Below are positions 17,739 through 27,036 of a stretch of DNA of 64,000 nt, piece after piece (position 1 is the stretch's first letter; each line of letters begins with the position of its first letter). A program made the position numbers and the translations under genes. Source of the stretch: CAYFWF01 sp964346815 (GTDB lineage: Bacteria; Acidobacteriota; Aminicenantia; Aminicenantales; Aminicenantaceae); assembly GCA_964346815.1 (NCBI GenBank), contig CAYFWF010000057.1, positions 248,001 through 312,000 on the forward strand, given 5' to 3'. The notes below the pieces were generated by a model. The model was not told the DNA's origin and searched no databases. It worked only from the letters and a program-made list of their open reading frames with translations.

Positions 17739-19433
17739 ATGAGCGATACGATTTGGATTCTTAACGATATTGATAAGAAGGCATACCTTCTCTCTTCTGA
17801 GCTTGACATACCCGTTGAAGCCGCTCAGATTCTTGTCAATAGAGGAATCGATGAGATAGGGGAAGCCGACAGGTTTCTGCATGGGACATTTGGAGATCTT
17901 TATGATCCCTTTTTGATGGAGGGAATGAAAGAGGCTGTGGACAGGATCAGGAAGGCCATCGCCCGGAAAGAGAAGATCCTCATTTTTGGCGATTATGATG
18001 TAGATGGGATTCTTTCGGTTGTCTCGCTTTCTAAAGCCTTACAGACTTTGGGAGGAGAAGTTGATTTTTTTATCCCAGATCGATTGAAGGAGGGATATGG
18101 GCTCAAAGCAAAGCACATCGACCTTGTCATCCGAAGGCATGCAAATCTGGTGATAAGTGTGGACTGCGGAATCAAAGCCGTTGCATTCGTTGACAAGGCA
18201 AAACAGCATGGCATAGATGTTATCATTACCGATCATCATCAACCTGGATCCTGTCAGCCAGGGGCCCTTGCCGTTTTGAACCCCGCCCTCCCCGGTTCAG
18301 AATATCCCTACAAACGCTTAGCGGGAATAGGGGTTGTTTTCAAACTGATTCAAGCCCTCTTTGATGTCGAATCCAAATCGGCGCAACTGCCCCATTATCT
18401 CAAACTTGTAGCAATAGGCACGGTTGCAGACATTGTAGAGTTGAGGGATGAAAACAGAATTTTCGTCAAGTTCGGGTTAAAAGCCTTGGAAGACGTGGCA
18501 AATATAGGTCTAAAAAGTCTGATGGACAACTGTGGAATCAGGGGACGTGAAGTCTCTGTGGGGGATGTGGGTTTTCGAATCGGTCCTCGGATAAATGCGG
18601 CAGGACGAATGGGCATAACAGATCTGGCCGTACGCCTTTTCTTTTCTGATACTCCCCGGGAAGCAGAAGAGATCGTCAGACGATTAGACAGACTTAATTC
18701 CAGACGGCAGAGAGTGGAAGAAAGAGTTTTTTCTCAAGCGAAGAATCTCATTACGCGGAAAGGGCTGGACAAACGCTACAAACTTCTCTTGTTGGGATGT
18801 GAACAATGGCATAGGGGAGTCATAGGAATCGTGGCCTCTAAGATCAAAGAGGTCTTCTATCGACCGGTGATCCTCTTTGCCTACGAAGGCAGGAGGGCAT
18901 ATGGTTCAGGAAGAAGCATTCGTGATTTTTCCCTGATCGACTGCTTGGATAAAAATAAAGAAATGTTTCTCAGCCATGGCGGACACACTATGGCGGTTGG
19001 CTGTGAACTGCTCCAGGACAACATGGGGCCTTTGAAAAGGGCGGTCAATGCCTTTGTCGCGTCCAGGATAACGCAGGATCATCTAAAAAGAAAGCTTCAC
19101 ATAGATTCCAAGATTGATTTCGGAGATATCGACTTTCCTCTGCTGGAAATCCTCGCCCTGCTTTCACCATTTGGATTGGGAAACCCCAAGCCTTTATTCT
19201 TGACGGAAAAAGCCATTGTCGTGAGTGAACCCAAAAAAATCCAGGGCAAACACAGCAAATTCATCGTCAAGAAGAATGGAAGGATTTTTGAGGCCCTTGG
19301 TTGGGGCAGGGGGGAATGGGCTGAACGGATTTTCGCGGGAGACAGAGTCGATCTCGTCTATACTCTGCAAATGTCTGAATATCTGGGTGAAGAAAAACTC
19401 AATCTTTCTCTGGAAGATATCAGGCACTCCTAA
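17739..19433 (+). CDS. recJ: Single-stranded-DNA exonuclease RecJ
   Basis: 5'-3' exonuclease acting in recombination and mismatch repair; 564 aa. Seen: the DHH-phosphoesterase motif I FGDYDVDGI (D85, D87, D89), the later TDHHQPG motif, IGPRINAAGRM, GVIGIVASKIKE and the DHHA1 segment YGSGRSIRDFSL, then an OB-type C-terminal domain. The ATG at 17739 has an AAGGA Shine-Dalgarno and a strong promoter upstream. The lptC/lptA gene follows after about 28 nt, so the promoter could also serve the downstream Lpt, rpoN and PTS genes. Confidence 0.96.
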   Translation: MSDTIWILNDIDKKAYLLSSELDIPVEAAQILVNRGIDEIGEADRFLHGTFGDLYDPFLMEGMKEAVDRIRKAIARKEKILIFGDYDVDGILSVVSLSKALQTLGGEVDFFIPDRLKEGYGLKAKHIDLVIRRHANLVISVDCGIKAVAFVDKAKQHGIDVIITDHHQPGSCQPGALAVLNPALPGSEYPYKRLAGIGVVFKLIQALFDVESKSAQLPHYLKLVAIGTVADIVELRDENRIFVKFGLKALEDVANIGLKSLMDNCGIRGREVSVGDVGFRIGPRINAAGRMGITDLAVRLFFSDTPREAEEIVRRLDRLNSRRQRVEERVFSQAKNLITRKGLDKRYKLLLLGCEQWHRGVIGIVASKIKEVFYRPVILFAYEGRRAYGSGRSIRDFSLIDCLDKNKEMFLSHGGHTMAVGCELLQDNMGPLKRAVNAFVASRITQDHLKRKLHIDSKIDFGDIDFPLLEILALLSPFGLGNPKPLFLTEKAIVVSEPKKIQGKHSKFIVKKNGRIFEALGWGRGEWAERIFAGDRVDLVYTLQMSEYLGEEKLNLSLEDIRHS

Positions 19434-19461
19434 TAAAAGCCTTATGGTATAATTGAAGTCG

Positions 19462-21357
19462 ATGGGCAGAGTGAAGTTTCAACTCAAGCATTTTTTCCGG
19501 ACTGTCAGTGCAGTCCTGCTTTTGGCTGTTCTTATCGCCATCGCCGTAAGTTTTGTCACCCGGTCGAAAAGACAGGTGCGGTTTCCACAGGTCCCAAAAA
19601 AAATTGAGGAACAAAAAATCGACAAGAAAGAAAAGGCGGAACTGATTGAGTTCGAGAGAGAAAAGATTAAGTTCTTAGGAAAAGCCGACAGGCACTACAT
19701 TGGAGAAGATGGGCTCTATCGGATGGAGGGAAATGTCGAGATCACTTTTTTCGATCGGAGCGAAGGCGAAGACATCTTCCTCCGAGGAGAGGAAATCGTA
19801 CACGACCAGCAGTGGACACATTTTTGGCTGAAAGGACATGCGACGATTGCGTTCGAAGATCTTACCATCGAATCTTCGCTTCTAGAATATGATGCCCAGA
19901 AGAGATGTTTTTGGAGTGACAAAGGGATCCGGTTTTTTTCCCAAACGCTTTCGGGGACTGCCAAGGTATGCAGATATATATTGAAGGGAAAGAAGATCAT
20001 TCTCCGCAGAGATGTCCATCTTGAGTTCAGGCCGAGCCAAGAAATGGATCATCCCCTTATTATAGAAACGAGATTTTTTGAATATTTCGTCGGGAAAGGG
20101 GAGGGAAAAGCAGAAGGAGGCGCAAAGCTTGTTCATGGGATGAGCCATGCCTCGGCCGGCCTTATCGAATTTGAGCTTTCCGCCAGCCGTGAACAGATTA
20201 AATCCATGCTCTTTCGAGAGGAGGTCAAGATTTCTCTTCGAGATGAATTTCCAAAAAGAGAACCGTTCTCCGATCAAGAGGCCATCCGCCTCTACAGCGA
20301 CACATGTGAAATCGAGGCCGATGAGATCCATGCTCAAGGGTTTGTGGTTTTGCCCCAAATCCAGAAGCTCGAAGCCAGGGGGGGGAGTTCTTTCAAGTTC
20401 ATCTCTGATTCTGGCAGCTCTACACACCTTGAAGGAGAAGAATTGAAATTTTCCCTGAATCAAGGAGGCAAACTGAAGGAATTGTCCGTTCGCGGCCAGG
20501 CGAGGATTACGGAGGACGATAAAAAGAGAGGATATCCCAGATACATAGAGGGCCAGGCTTTGAGCATCCAGGGGGATAGAAATGTTCTTGATGTCGAGGG
20601 CGAGGCGAATCTGAAGGCCAGGATACGGTCCCGGGATTCGGAGATCTCTGCACGGCACCTCCGACTTTTTCTCGAGAGCAACGATTTGGAATCCGTAGAA
20701 GACTCGGAAGTTGTTCTTTTTCCCAGGAATGATTCCGACCGGCCGATCGGTTTCTTTTCTAAAGAAAATCTTGTTTTCATCACAGCCGATGATGTGAGAT
20801 ATTCCGAGAATCAGAGACGTTTTGTATTTAGTGGAAAAGTGAGACTGTGGCAGGCCATAAAGATGGTGATGACCCAGGTGCTCAGTCTCGATGTAGAAAG
20901 AGGAGTCGTCAAAGCCCGGGGAGGAGTCCAGTCCGTTCTTCCTTATCAGCCAGCAGGAAGACAGGAAGAAGAGAAAATGAGTATAGAAGCCGAAGAAATG
21001 GAATTTGATCCAGAAAAAGATCACATCCTCTATAGAAACAAAGTTCTGCTTAAAGAAGAAAACGTGAATTTAAGAGCACAGCTCTTGCTTATTGCCTTAG
21101 ATAAAGAATCCGGAAAAATAGTGACCGTAACCGCTCAGAAAGAAGTGGAGATCGTCCAGGGCAGTTATGAGGGGAGGGGTGATGAGGCTCAATATGATAT
21201 AAGAAATGAAGTTCTCACCGTTGTCGGAAATCCGGTGCTTATCGATAAGGATAAGGGAAGAATAGAGGGAAGCAAATTGACTTTTTATATGGCCGATGGT
21301 AGAATCGTCGTTGAAAATAAGGATAGTGAAAGATCAGAAACAGTCATAAAATCGTGA
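19462..21357 (+). CDS. Large LptC/LptA-like lipopolysaccharide transport protein
   Basis: A 631-aa protein with an N-terminal membrane anchor (LLLAVLIAIAVSFVTR, about residues 17-32), a Lys-rich linker, and then a long run of beta strands of the OstA/LptA type. Repeated patterns such as GLYRMEGNVEITF, FWLKGHATIAFEDLTIESS, IEADEIHAQGFVVL and KVLLKEENVNLRAQLLLIA match the beta-jellyroll of LptC, LptA and the LptD N-domain. Its position directly before lptB supports a bridge role in LPS transport. It is over three times the length of a usual LptC or LptA, so it may combine both. ATG 19462 is used; a TTG 9 nt earlier is possible. Confidence 0.85.
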   Translation: MGRVKFQLKHFFRTVSAVLLLAVLIAIAVSFVTRSKRQVRFPQVPKKIEEQKIDKKEKAELIEFEREKIKFLGKADRHYIGEDGLYRMEGNVEITFFDRSEGEDIFLRGEEIVHDQQWTHFWLKGHATIAFEDLTIESSLLEYDAQKRCFWSDKGIRFFSQTLSGTAKVCRYILKGKKIILRRDVHLEFRPSQEMDHPLIIETRFFEYFVGKGEGKAEGGAKLVHGMSHASAGLIEFELSASREQIKSMLFREEVKISLRDEFPKREPFSDQEAIRLYSDTCEIEADEIHAQGFVVLPQIQKLEARGGSSFKFISDSGSSTHLEGEELKFSLNQGGKLKELSVRGQARITEDDKKRGYPRYIEGQALSIQGDRNVLDVEGEANLKARIRSRDSEISARHLRLFLESNDLESVEDSEVVLFPRNDSDRPIGFFSKENLVFITADDVRYSENQRRFVFSGKVRLWQAIKMVMTQVLSLDVERGVVKARGGVQSVLPYQPAGRQEEEKMSIEAEEMEFDPEKDHILYRNKVLLKEENVNLRAQLLLIALDKESGKIVTVTAQKEVEIVQGSYEGRGDEAQYDIRNEVLTVVGNPVLIDKDKGRIEGSKLTFYMADGRIVVENKDSERSETVIKS

Positions 21358-21360
21358 AAG

Positions 21361-22092
21361 ATGAAAAGTTGTTTGGAAGCGGTTGGATTGCAGAAAAGCT
21401 ACCACAGAAAGAAAGTGGTCGACAATGTGTCGATCAAGATTGAAAAAGGTGAAGTTGTTGGACTTTTAGGTCCGAACGGAGCGGGGAAAACCACCTGCTT
21501 TTCACTCATTCTCGGTCTCATTCCACAAGAAGGTGGGCGGATTTATTTGGACAGTGATGACATCACGGGATTGCCTATGTACATACGAGCGAGAAAAGGA
21601 TTGTGTCTTCTTCCTCAAGAACCTTCAGCATTTCGAAAACTCAGTGTGGAAGACAATCTCATATCCATTGCAGAAAATGTCTCCGGGAATCCTTCAGAAG
21701 GGGATGACCGGCTGAACAATGTACTCAAGGAACTTGGTCTGGCAAAGTTAAGCAACGTCAAAGCCTACACCCTATCAGGAGGGGAAAGAAGGAGGCTAGA
21801 AATTGCGCGTGCACTCATCACCAGTCCCGAGTACATGCTTTTGGACGAACCTTTCACGGGTATAGACCCCATAGCCATCTTAGACCTCCAAGATGTCATA
21901 CTTTCTCTAAAGGAAAAGGGAATCGGAGTATTGATTACCGATCATAATGTAAGAGAAACTCTGAAGATTACCGATCGTGCCTATATAATAGATAGAGGTG
22001 AAATTTTGGCTCATGGGACTCCCTCCCAGCTCGTTTCTTCTGATGAGGTGAGAAGGACATATTTAGGAGAGGAGTTCGATCTTGAATCATAG
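21361..22092 (+). CDS. lptB: LPS export ABC ATPase LptB
   Basis: Cytoplasmic ATPase of the LptB2FG extractor; 243 aa. Seen: Walker A GPNGAGKTT, LLPQEPSAFRKLSV with the Q-loop and the LptB-typical coupling segment, signature LSGGERRRLEIARAL, Walker B MLLDEPFTGIDPIA, switch His in TDHNVRETL, and the conserved C-terminal RRTYLGEEF. It starts 3 nt after the lptC/lptA stop. rpoN follows after 22 nt, the usual lptB-rpoN order. The permeases LptF and LptG are not in this window. Confidence 0.97.
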   Translation: MKSCLEAVGLQKSYHRKKVVDNVSIKIEKGEVVGLLGPNGAGKTTCFSLILGLIPQEGGRIYLDSDDITGLPMYIRARKGLCLLPQEPSAFRKLSVEDNLISIAENVSGNPSEGDDRLNNVLKELGLAKLSNVKAYTLSGGERRRLEIARALITSPEYMLLDEPFTGIDPIAILDLQDVILSLKEKGIGVLITDHNVRETLKITDRAYIIDRGEILAHGTPSQLVSSDEVRRTYLGEEFDLES

Positions 22093-22114
22093 AGGAGACT
22101 AAGAGGGCGAGCAG

Positions 22115-23596
22115 ATGGCCTTAAAGCAGCAACTCCATCAGAAACAGGTTCAGAAGCTCATTCTTGCCCCTGCCCTACAGCAGGCCATAAAACTTTTGCC
22201 TCTGACAAACCTGGAGCTTATAGAAATCATAGATACAGAACTCTCTCAAAACCCGATGCTCGAAATTGAAGAAGAGACAGCCGAGGGGAAAACCGAAGAA
22301 GAGGCTGCAAAGACTGACAGAGAGGAGGGAGACAAGAGGCTCGAAGAAGGAAGAGGAGAGAACGAAGAGGATGTCTTTAATGATTCGCAGGAGAAAGAGG
22401 AGTATCAAGAGATAGAGGCGTATTTTCAGCAGTATTTTGATGAAGGCTTCCGTTCCCTGTCTTTAGAAAAAAAAGAGACTGTGCCGCTGGAAAATATCGT
22501 TTCCAAGAGTCCTTCTCTTTGGGATCACCTCGAATGGCAGGCCAACCTGACGTTCTTCGATGAAGAAGAAAAAGAGATCGCTGCGAATATCATCGGAAAC
22601 ATCAACGAGGATGGCTATCTTGTGGCATCCATCCAGGAAATCGCGACGTCCTTGAATACGTCAGAAGAGAAAGTCAATCAAATAAGAGAGAAGATTAAAA
22701 AATTCGATCCGGTAGGAGTTGGGAGTCTTTCTGTTCAGGAGGCGCTCTTGACTCAGATGGATTATTTTGAAATAGAGGATGAAATCACACGACAGATCGT
22801 CAGTCAATATCTTTTTTTACTGGAAAAATCTGATTTTTCTCAGATGGCCAAGGAATTGGGAATTCCGCTGGAAGAAATCAAGCCCCATATCGAGGCCATA
22901 AAAGAATTGGATCCCACTCCCGGAAGGAAATACGGCCAGGAAAAGACCACTTATGTGGTCCCTGACATCATAGTATCCAAGGAAGGGGACGATTATAAAG
23001 TCAATCTCAACGACGAAGGCCTTCCCCGGCTGAGAGTGAACTCTTTTTACAAGAAGATGTTGTCCAAGGCAGCCAAAGAAAATCCGGATGCCTATCGGTT
23101 TTTGAAAGACAAGATGAAAAAGGCTTTCTGGTTCCTTAGAAGCCTGGATCAGAGAGATCAGACAATCTACAAGGTTGCGAAATACATAACGGACAAACAA
23201 AGGGATTTCATAGATAAGGGAATCGAATACATCAAACCGTTGACTTTGATCGAATTGGCCCAAGAAATAGGCGTTCATGAGTCGACAGTAGGACGAGTGG
23301 TGGCCAACAAATACATAATGACTCCCAGAGGGGTTTATTCTCTCAAATATTTTTTTCACAAGTCTCTTTCCGGTGAATTTGGAGAGGAGATTTCTTCGCT
23401 GAGAGTGAAGGAGAGAATCAAGAAGCTTGTTGAAAGCGAAGACAGAGACAGCCCTCTGAGTGACATTGAAATTGGAGATATTTTGGCGAAAGAAAATTTT
23501 AGAATTGCCCGTCGGACAGTGGCAAAATACAGGAAGCAACTCAAAATTCCACCATCTCATATAAGAAAACGAAAATATTGGATGGAGGAGAGCTGA
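22115..23596 (+). CDS. rpoN: RNA polymerase sigma-54 factor
   Basis: Alternative sigma factor needing enhancer-binding ATPases; 493 aa. Seen: N-terminal Gln/Leu-rich region I (QKLILAPALQQAIKLLPL), an acidic region II, the core-binding domain with DPVGVGSLSVQEAL, the helix-turn-helix region with VHESTVGRVVANKY, and the C-terminal RpoN box in ARRTVAKYRKQL. All regions appear intact. Its stop overlaps the hpf start (TGATG). Its location next to hpf, ptsN and rapZ is the common arrangement in diderm bacteria. Confidence 0.97.
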   Translation: MALKQQLHQKQVQKLILAPALQQAIKLLPLTNLELIEIIDTELSQNPMLEIEEETAEGKTEEEAAKTDREEGDKRLEEGRGENEEDVFNDSQEKEEYQEIEAYFQQYFDEGFRSLSLEKKETVPLENIVSKSPSLWDHLEWQANLTFFDEEEKEIAANIIGNINEDGYLVASIQEIATSLNTSEEKVNQIREKIKKFDPVGVGSLSVQEALLTQMDYFEIEDEITRQIVSQYLFLLEKSDFSQMAKELGIPLEEIKPHIEAIKELDPTPGRKYGQEKTTYVVPDIIVSKEGDDYKVNLNDEGLPRLRVNSFYKKMLSKAAKENPDAYRFLKDKMKKAFWFLRSLDQRDQTIYKVAKYITDKQRDFIDKGIEYIKPLTLIELAQEIGVHESTVGRVVANKYIMTPRGVYSLKYFFHKSLSGEFGEEISSLRVKERIKKLVESEDRDSPLSDIEIGDILAKENFRIARRTVAKYRKQLKIPPSHIRKRKYWMEES

Positions 23597-24120
23597 TGAA
23601 AATAAACTATACAGCTCGTCACACACAGTTGAATCCGGATATAAGAAGATACTGTGAAAAGAGGATCAAAGCACTGGAAAAGATTGTCGGACATCCCATT
23701 GAGGCGGACGTGCTTTTATCTGTGGAAAAGTACAGACAAAAGGTGGAAATCAATCTCAAGACCAAGATGGCGACCTTGAATTCGGTTGAAGAGACCCACG
23801 ATATGTTCAGCTCTCTGGTTGGCGCAATCGATCATCTCGAAAAAAGGGTAAAGAGAGAACGGGAGAAGCTCAGAGAAAGGAAGCGAAGAAGGGTCAAGGG
23901 ATCCAAAATGTTTTCTTCTGAGAGAGAAGCCGAGGCAAGACCAAAAAAAGTGGTCAGGAGTCAAGGTTACAGCATGAAGCCGATGTCTCTCGAGGAGGCC
24001 ATTGTTCAGTTGGAAACTAGGAAGGAAGAGGTCTTTCTGTTCCGGACCTTAGAGGAGGAACATTGGGCTGTCCTCTACAGGCGTAAAGACGGCAATTACG
24101 GTTTGGTGGAACCCCTTTAA
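23596..24120 (+). CDS. hpf: Long-form ribosome hibernation factor HPF
   Basis: Binds the 30S decoding region and pairs 70S ribosomes into 100S dimers in resting cells; 174 aa. The N-terminal domain (INYTARHTQLNPDIRRYCEK) matches the YfiA/HPF fold, and the C-terminal domain (PMSLEEAIVQLETRKEEVF then RRKDGNYGLVEP) is the dimerisation domain of the long form. The start at 23596 is chosen because a GGAGGAGA Shine-Dalgarno lies just before it and the ATG overlaps the rpoN stop; an ATG 18 nt earlier is in frame but lies on that Shine-Dalgarno. Confidence 0.95.
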   Translation: MKINYTARHTQLNPDIRRYCEKRIKALEKIVGHPIEADVLLSVEKYRQKVEINLKTKMATLNSVEETHDMFSSLVGAIDHLEKRVKREREKLRERKRRRVKGSKMFSSEREAEARPKKVVRSQGYSMKPMSLEEAIVQLETRKEEVFLFRTLEEEHWAVLYRRKDGNYGLVEPL

Positions 24121-24140
24121 TAAATGATAGAGAGATAGAA

Positions 24141-24611
24141 TTGAAAATAAGCAATCTCTTGATGCAGGATATGGTCCTTTTAGAACTTCAGTCAGAAAGC
24201 AGGGAAGAGGTGTTGAAGGAGATGGTGGGTTTCCTGAAAAAGAAAAACAAGATCACAAAAGAAAAGGACCTGTTCGAGAAACTGATACAACGGGAAAAAC
24301 TGGGAAGTACAGCCATCGGTGATGGGGTGGCCATCCCTCACTGTAAAATCAAAGCTGTGAAAGATCCCATCCTTTTTCTCGCTGTGTCTAAAAAAGGTGT
24401 CAACTTTTATTCCGCCGATAACAAACCGTCCTTTGTGTTTTTCTTGGTCGTTTCTTCCCCCGATAATCCGAGTTTAAACCTCCAAATCCTAGCTGCCATA
24501 GCCCATCTGGTGCGAAAGGCCAATTCTCTTCTGAAGAAAATGTTGGATTCCAAAAACGTCGCCGAAATTTTGGAGATCATCCAGGAAGAAGAAGAGAAAA
24601 TAAATGAATGA
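24141..24611 (+). CDS. ptsN: PTS EIIA component, PtsN (nitrogen-PTS) type
   Basis: A 156-aa phosphoacceptor of the fructose/mannitol EIIA family. The active His is H67 in GDGVAIPHCKI, with REKLGSTAIGDG before it. In the nitrogen PTS such proteins regulate rather than transport. The start is TTG at 24141, giving MKISNLLMQD; no better start is seen. Its end overlaps the hprK start by 8 nt. Neighbours rpoN, hpf, hprK and rapZ support the regulatory assignment. Confidence 0.93.
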   Translation: MKISNLLMQDMVLLELQSESREEVLKEMVGFLKKKNKITKEKDLFEKLIQREKLGSTAIGDGVAIPHCKIKAVKDPILFLAVSKKGVNFYSADNKPSFVFFLVVSSPDNPSLNLQILAAIAHLVRKANSLLKKMLDSKNVAEILEIIQEEEEKINE

Positions 24612-25515
24612 AAGAAGAGAGAATTCTCTTCGAGTCGAAGACTTCTTCCGGAAGGCCAAGGTTATCATGGAGCTCCGTCCTGCCGCTGGAAAAATAGGAT
24701 TTTCAAGGAGAATCGACTCTTCATCACCCCAGGGCCGTTCGCAGCCGATCCAAGTTTGGGGAAAACAGGAAATCAAGCGGATAGGGCAGCTTTCTCCCGA
24801 GAATATGAAAAACTGCATAAAGAAAAGGCTGCGAAAGGTGTGGTGTGTCATTCTCTCTGAAGGATCAACTGCGCCGGAGATGCTCAGAGAACGTGCCAGA
24901 GAACAAAAGGTGGCCTTATTTGTAACGGATCTTTCAAAAAAACTGTGCAGAGAAAAGTTGAAAGAACTCTTGCCGACATTTATGCCGGCACAGAAGACCT
25001 TGTCCGGCGGCCTGCTCCAAATATTCGGAATAGGCCTGCTCATATTAGGGGATAGCGGGGTAGGCAAAAGCGAGAGCGCTTTGGAGCTCGTTTCGAGAGG
25101 CCATCGGTTCGTATGCGATGATGTAGTGGGAGTCCGCATAAATGAAAGGGGGGAGATCGTGGGATCGGCCGTCCCCCTCTCCCGTAATTTTATGGAAATA
25201 AGAGGACTGGGAATCATAAATATAAAAAAAATATATGGTGCAGATTCCATTTGTTCTCAGGCGAAGATCGATCTTGTCGTTGAACTCAAACGGTGGGAAG
25301 AAGGGAAAGAGTACGATAGATTGGGACTCAAATTCCCGGAAAGCCACGATATTCTGGGAAGGACTGTTCCCAAAATTTCCATACCGGTAGCACCGGGGAG
25401 AAACATAGCCACCCTTATCGAGGTGGCCTGTAAAGTCTTCCTTTTGAAAAAAAAGGGGTACCTTGCTGCTGAGGATATCTCAAAAAAACTGGAGCATGTG
25501 CTTACCCTTCGATAA
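24604..25515 (+). CDS. hprK: HPr kinase/phosphorylase
   Basis: Phosphorylates HPr on Ser46 in response to metabolic state, and in many bacteria also removes that phosphate; 303 aa. Seen: P-loop GDSGVGKS (residues 149-156), VCDDVVGVRI, the family signature MEIRGLGIINI, and YDRLGL near the C-terminus. The His that normally precedes the P-loop region in a MHG-type motif appears to be Ser here (KTLSGGLL), from memory of the family, which might affect activity. It lies between ptsN and rapZ, and the HPr gene downstream retains Ser46. Confidence 0.95.
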   Translation: MNERRENSLRVEDFFRKAKVIMELRPAAGKIGFSRRIDSSSPQGRSQPIQVWGKQEIKRIGQLSPENMKNCIKKRLRKVWCVILSEGSTAPEMLRERAREQKVALFVTDLSKKLCREKLKELLPTFMPAQKTLSGGLLQIFGIGLLILGDSGVGKSESALELVSRGHRFVCDDVVGVRINERGEIVGSAVPLSRNFMEIRGLGIINIKKIYGADSICSQAKIDLVVELKRWEEGKEYDRLGLKFPESHDILGRTVPKISIPVAPGRNIATLIEVACKVFLLKKKGYLAAEDISKKLEHVLTLR

Positions 25516-25518
25516 AAG

Positions 25519-26391
25519 ATGAAGTCAAACCGAAAGCGAGACATCCGATTTTTGATCATCACCGGCTTGTCTGGTTCAGGAAAAACCGTAGTCAGCAGGT
25601 TTCTGGAGGATTTTGGCTATTATTGTATCGATAACCTCCCTTCAAAACTCATCCCTATATTTGTGGACCTTTGGAAACGAAAAGAAGTCGAAATCGAGAA
25701 AGTTGCACTGGTGGTGGACATAAGAGAGGCTGGATTCTCAACGGAGTTTCCTGAGGTTTTGGAGTCCATAGAGAAAGAAGTCCAACCCTATTTAATATTT
25801 CTGGAAGCCTCCGATGAAGTTCTGTATAAGAGATTCAGTGAAAGCCGGAGGCCGCATCCCTTAGCTGGAACAAAATCCTTGCGGGAAGGTATCGCCTTGG
25901 AAAGGAAGAGGCTGGCTGAGATCAAGAAACTCGCAGACGAAGTTTTCGACACGTCATCGACCAATATTGTCGAGCTGAGGAACATATTAACCACCAAGCT
26001 GCTTAGAAGAAAAGGATTGGAGCTTAGAGTTGCTGTGGTGAGTTTTGGCTATAAATATGGAATTCCACTCGATTCCGATCTCGTTTTTGATACCCGGTTT
26101 TTGCCCAATCCTCATTATATCGATAGTTTGAGAGACAAGACCGGGAGAAGCAAGAAGGTAAAAGAGTATGTCCTTCAGGCTAAAGAAACACAGGCTTTCT
26201 TGTTAAGACTCATCAGATTTATCGATTACCTCATTCCGAGATTCGAGGAAGAGGGGAAAAGCTATTTGACCATAGCCATAGGCTGTACCGGAGGAAAACA
26301 CAGGTCCGTCGTTCTTGCAGAACAATTGAGAGATCACATCAGGAACCGTGAATACAGTGTCAAGGTTAATCACAGAGACATTCACAAGTAA
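25519..26391 (+). CDS. rapZ: RapZ / YvcJ nucleotide-binding protein
   Basis: A 290-aa P-loop protein. RapZ is an RNA adaptor controlling amino-sugar synthesis in enterobacteria; YvcJ in Bacillus binds GTP and affects competence. Seen: Walker A GLSGSGKTVVSRFLED, YYCIDNLPSKLIP, a Walker-B-like SFGYKYGIPLDSDLVFD (here a family segment), and the conserved C-terminal IGCTGGKHRSVV. The gene starts 3 nt after hprK. Which of the known roles applies in this organism is not shown by the sequence. Confidence 0.95.
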   Translation: MKSNRKRDIRFLIITGLSGSGKTVVSRFLEDFGYYCIDNLPSKLIPIFVDLWKRKEVEIEKVALVVDIREAGFSTEFPEVLESIEKEVQPYLIFLEASDEVLYKRFSESRRPHPLAGTKSLREGIALERKRLAEIKKLADEVFDTSSTNIVELRNILTTKLLRRKGLELRVAVVSFGYKYGIPLDSDLVFDTRFLPNPHYIDSLRDKTGRSKKVKEYVLQAKETQAFLLRLIRFIDYLIPRFEEEGKSYLTIAIGCTGGKHRSVVLAEQLRDHIRNREYSVKVNHRDIHK

Positions 26392-26609
26392 ATCTCCTTC
26401 CCTGCGCCCGACTTCAGACTCAAGAAAAAGTTTAAGAATATTACCAAATCGTGATAGAATTTTGTAAAATATAAAGCGTCTTGTTTGAAACGAAGTCCGG
26501 TATAAGAGAGCCTTTGAAAGAGGACACACAGAGGTACCGTAAAATCAAGGATATGTGCGGACAATCCTGTACGAACAGGCAAAGAACAGAAAACGGAGCA
26601 TAACGAAGC

Positions 26610-27014
26610 ATGATCGGCGGAATCATCGTTTCACACGGTAAATTAGCTGAAGAACTCCTCAATGCTCTTACCATAATTTTGGGTGAAGTTGTGAATATCG
26701 AGGCGATATCCATTGGATGGTACGACGACGTCGAGGACTCGAAGCGCAAGATCAATCAATCATTGAAAAGGGTCGACCAGAAAAACGGCGTGCTTGTTTT
26801 TACAGATATGTTTGGAGGTACTCCCTCCAATCTAAGTTTTAGCTTCTTGAAAGGCGATACAATAGAAATTATAACCGGAGTCAACCTCCCTATGCTCATA
26901 AAGTTCGTCTCGCTCCAGAGAAGCAACAATCTTAAGGATGTAGCGAAGAGAGTGGTCGAACAGGGGAAAAAGAATATTCATCTTGCCAGTGCCCTATTGA
27001 ATTCCAAACATTGA
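26610..27014 (+). CDS. PTS EIIA component, mannose family
   Basis: A 134-aa phosphoacceptor of the mannose EIIA family. The phosphorylated His is H9 in IIVSHGKLAEELL, and VFTDMFGGTPSN with the conserved Gly pair follows. There is no fused EIIB domain and no EIIC or EIID gene in the window, so transport is unlikely from this locus alone. It lies 218 nt after rapZ and 22 nt before the HPr gene. A promoter-like TTACCA-18 nt-TAAAAT occurs in the gap upstream. Confidence 0.92.
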   Translation: MIGGIIVSHGKLAEELLNALTIILGEVVNIEAISIGWYDDVEDSKRKINQSLKRVDQKNGVLVFTDMFGGTPSNLSFSFLKGDTIEIITGVNLPMLIKFVSLQRSNNLKDVAKRVVEQGKKNIHLASALLNSKH

Positions 27015-27036
27015 CTTAAAGGATCTTCCCGAGACC

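Noticed and set aside
19882..21024. Long open frame of 380 codons opposite the LptC/LptA-like gene
   Set aside because: Antisense shadow of a well-supported gene; low-complexity aromatic runs and no motif.
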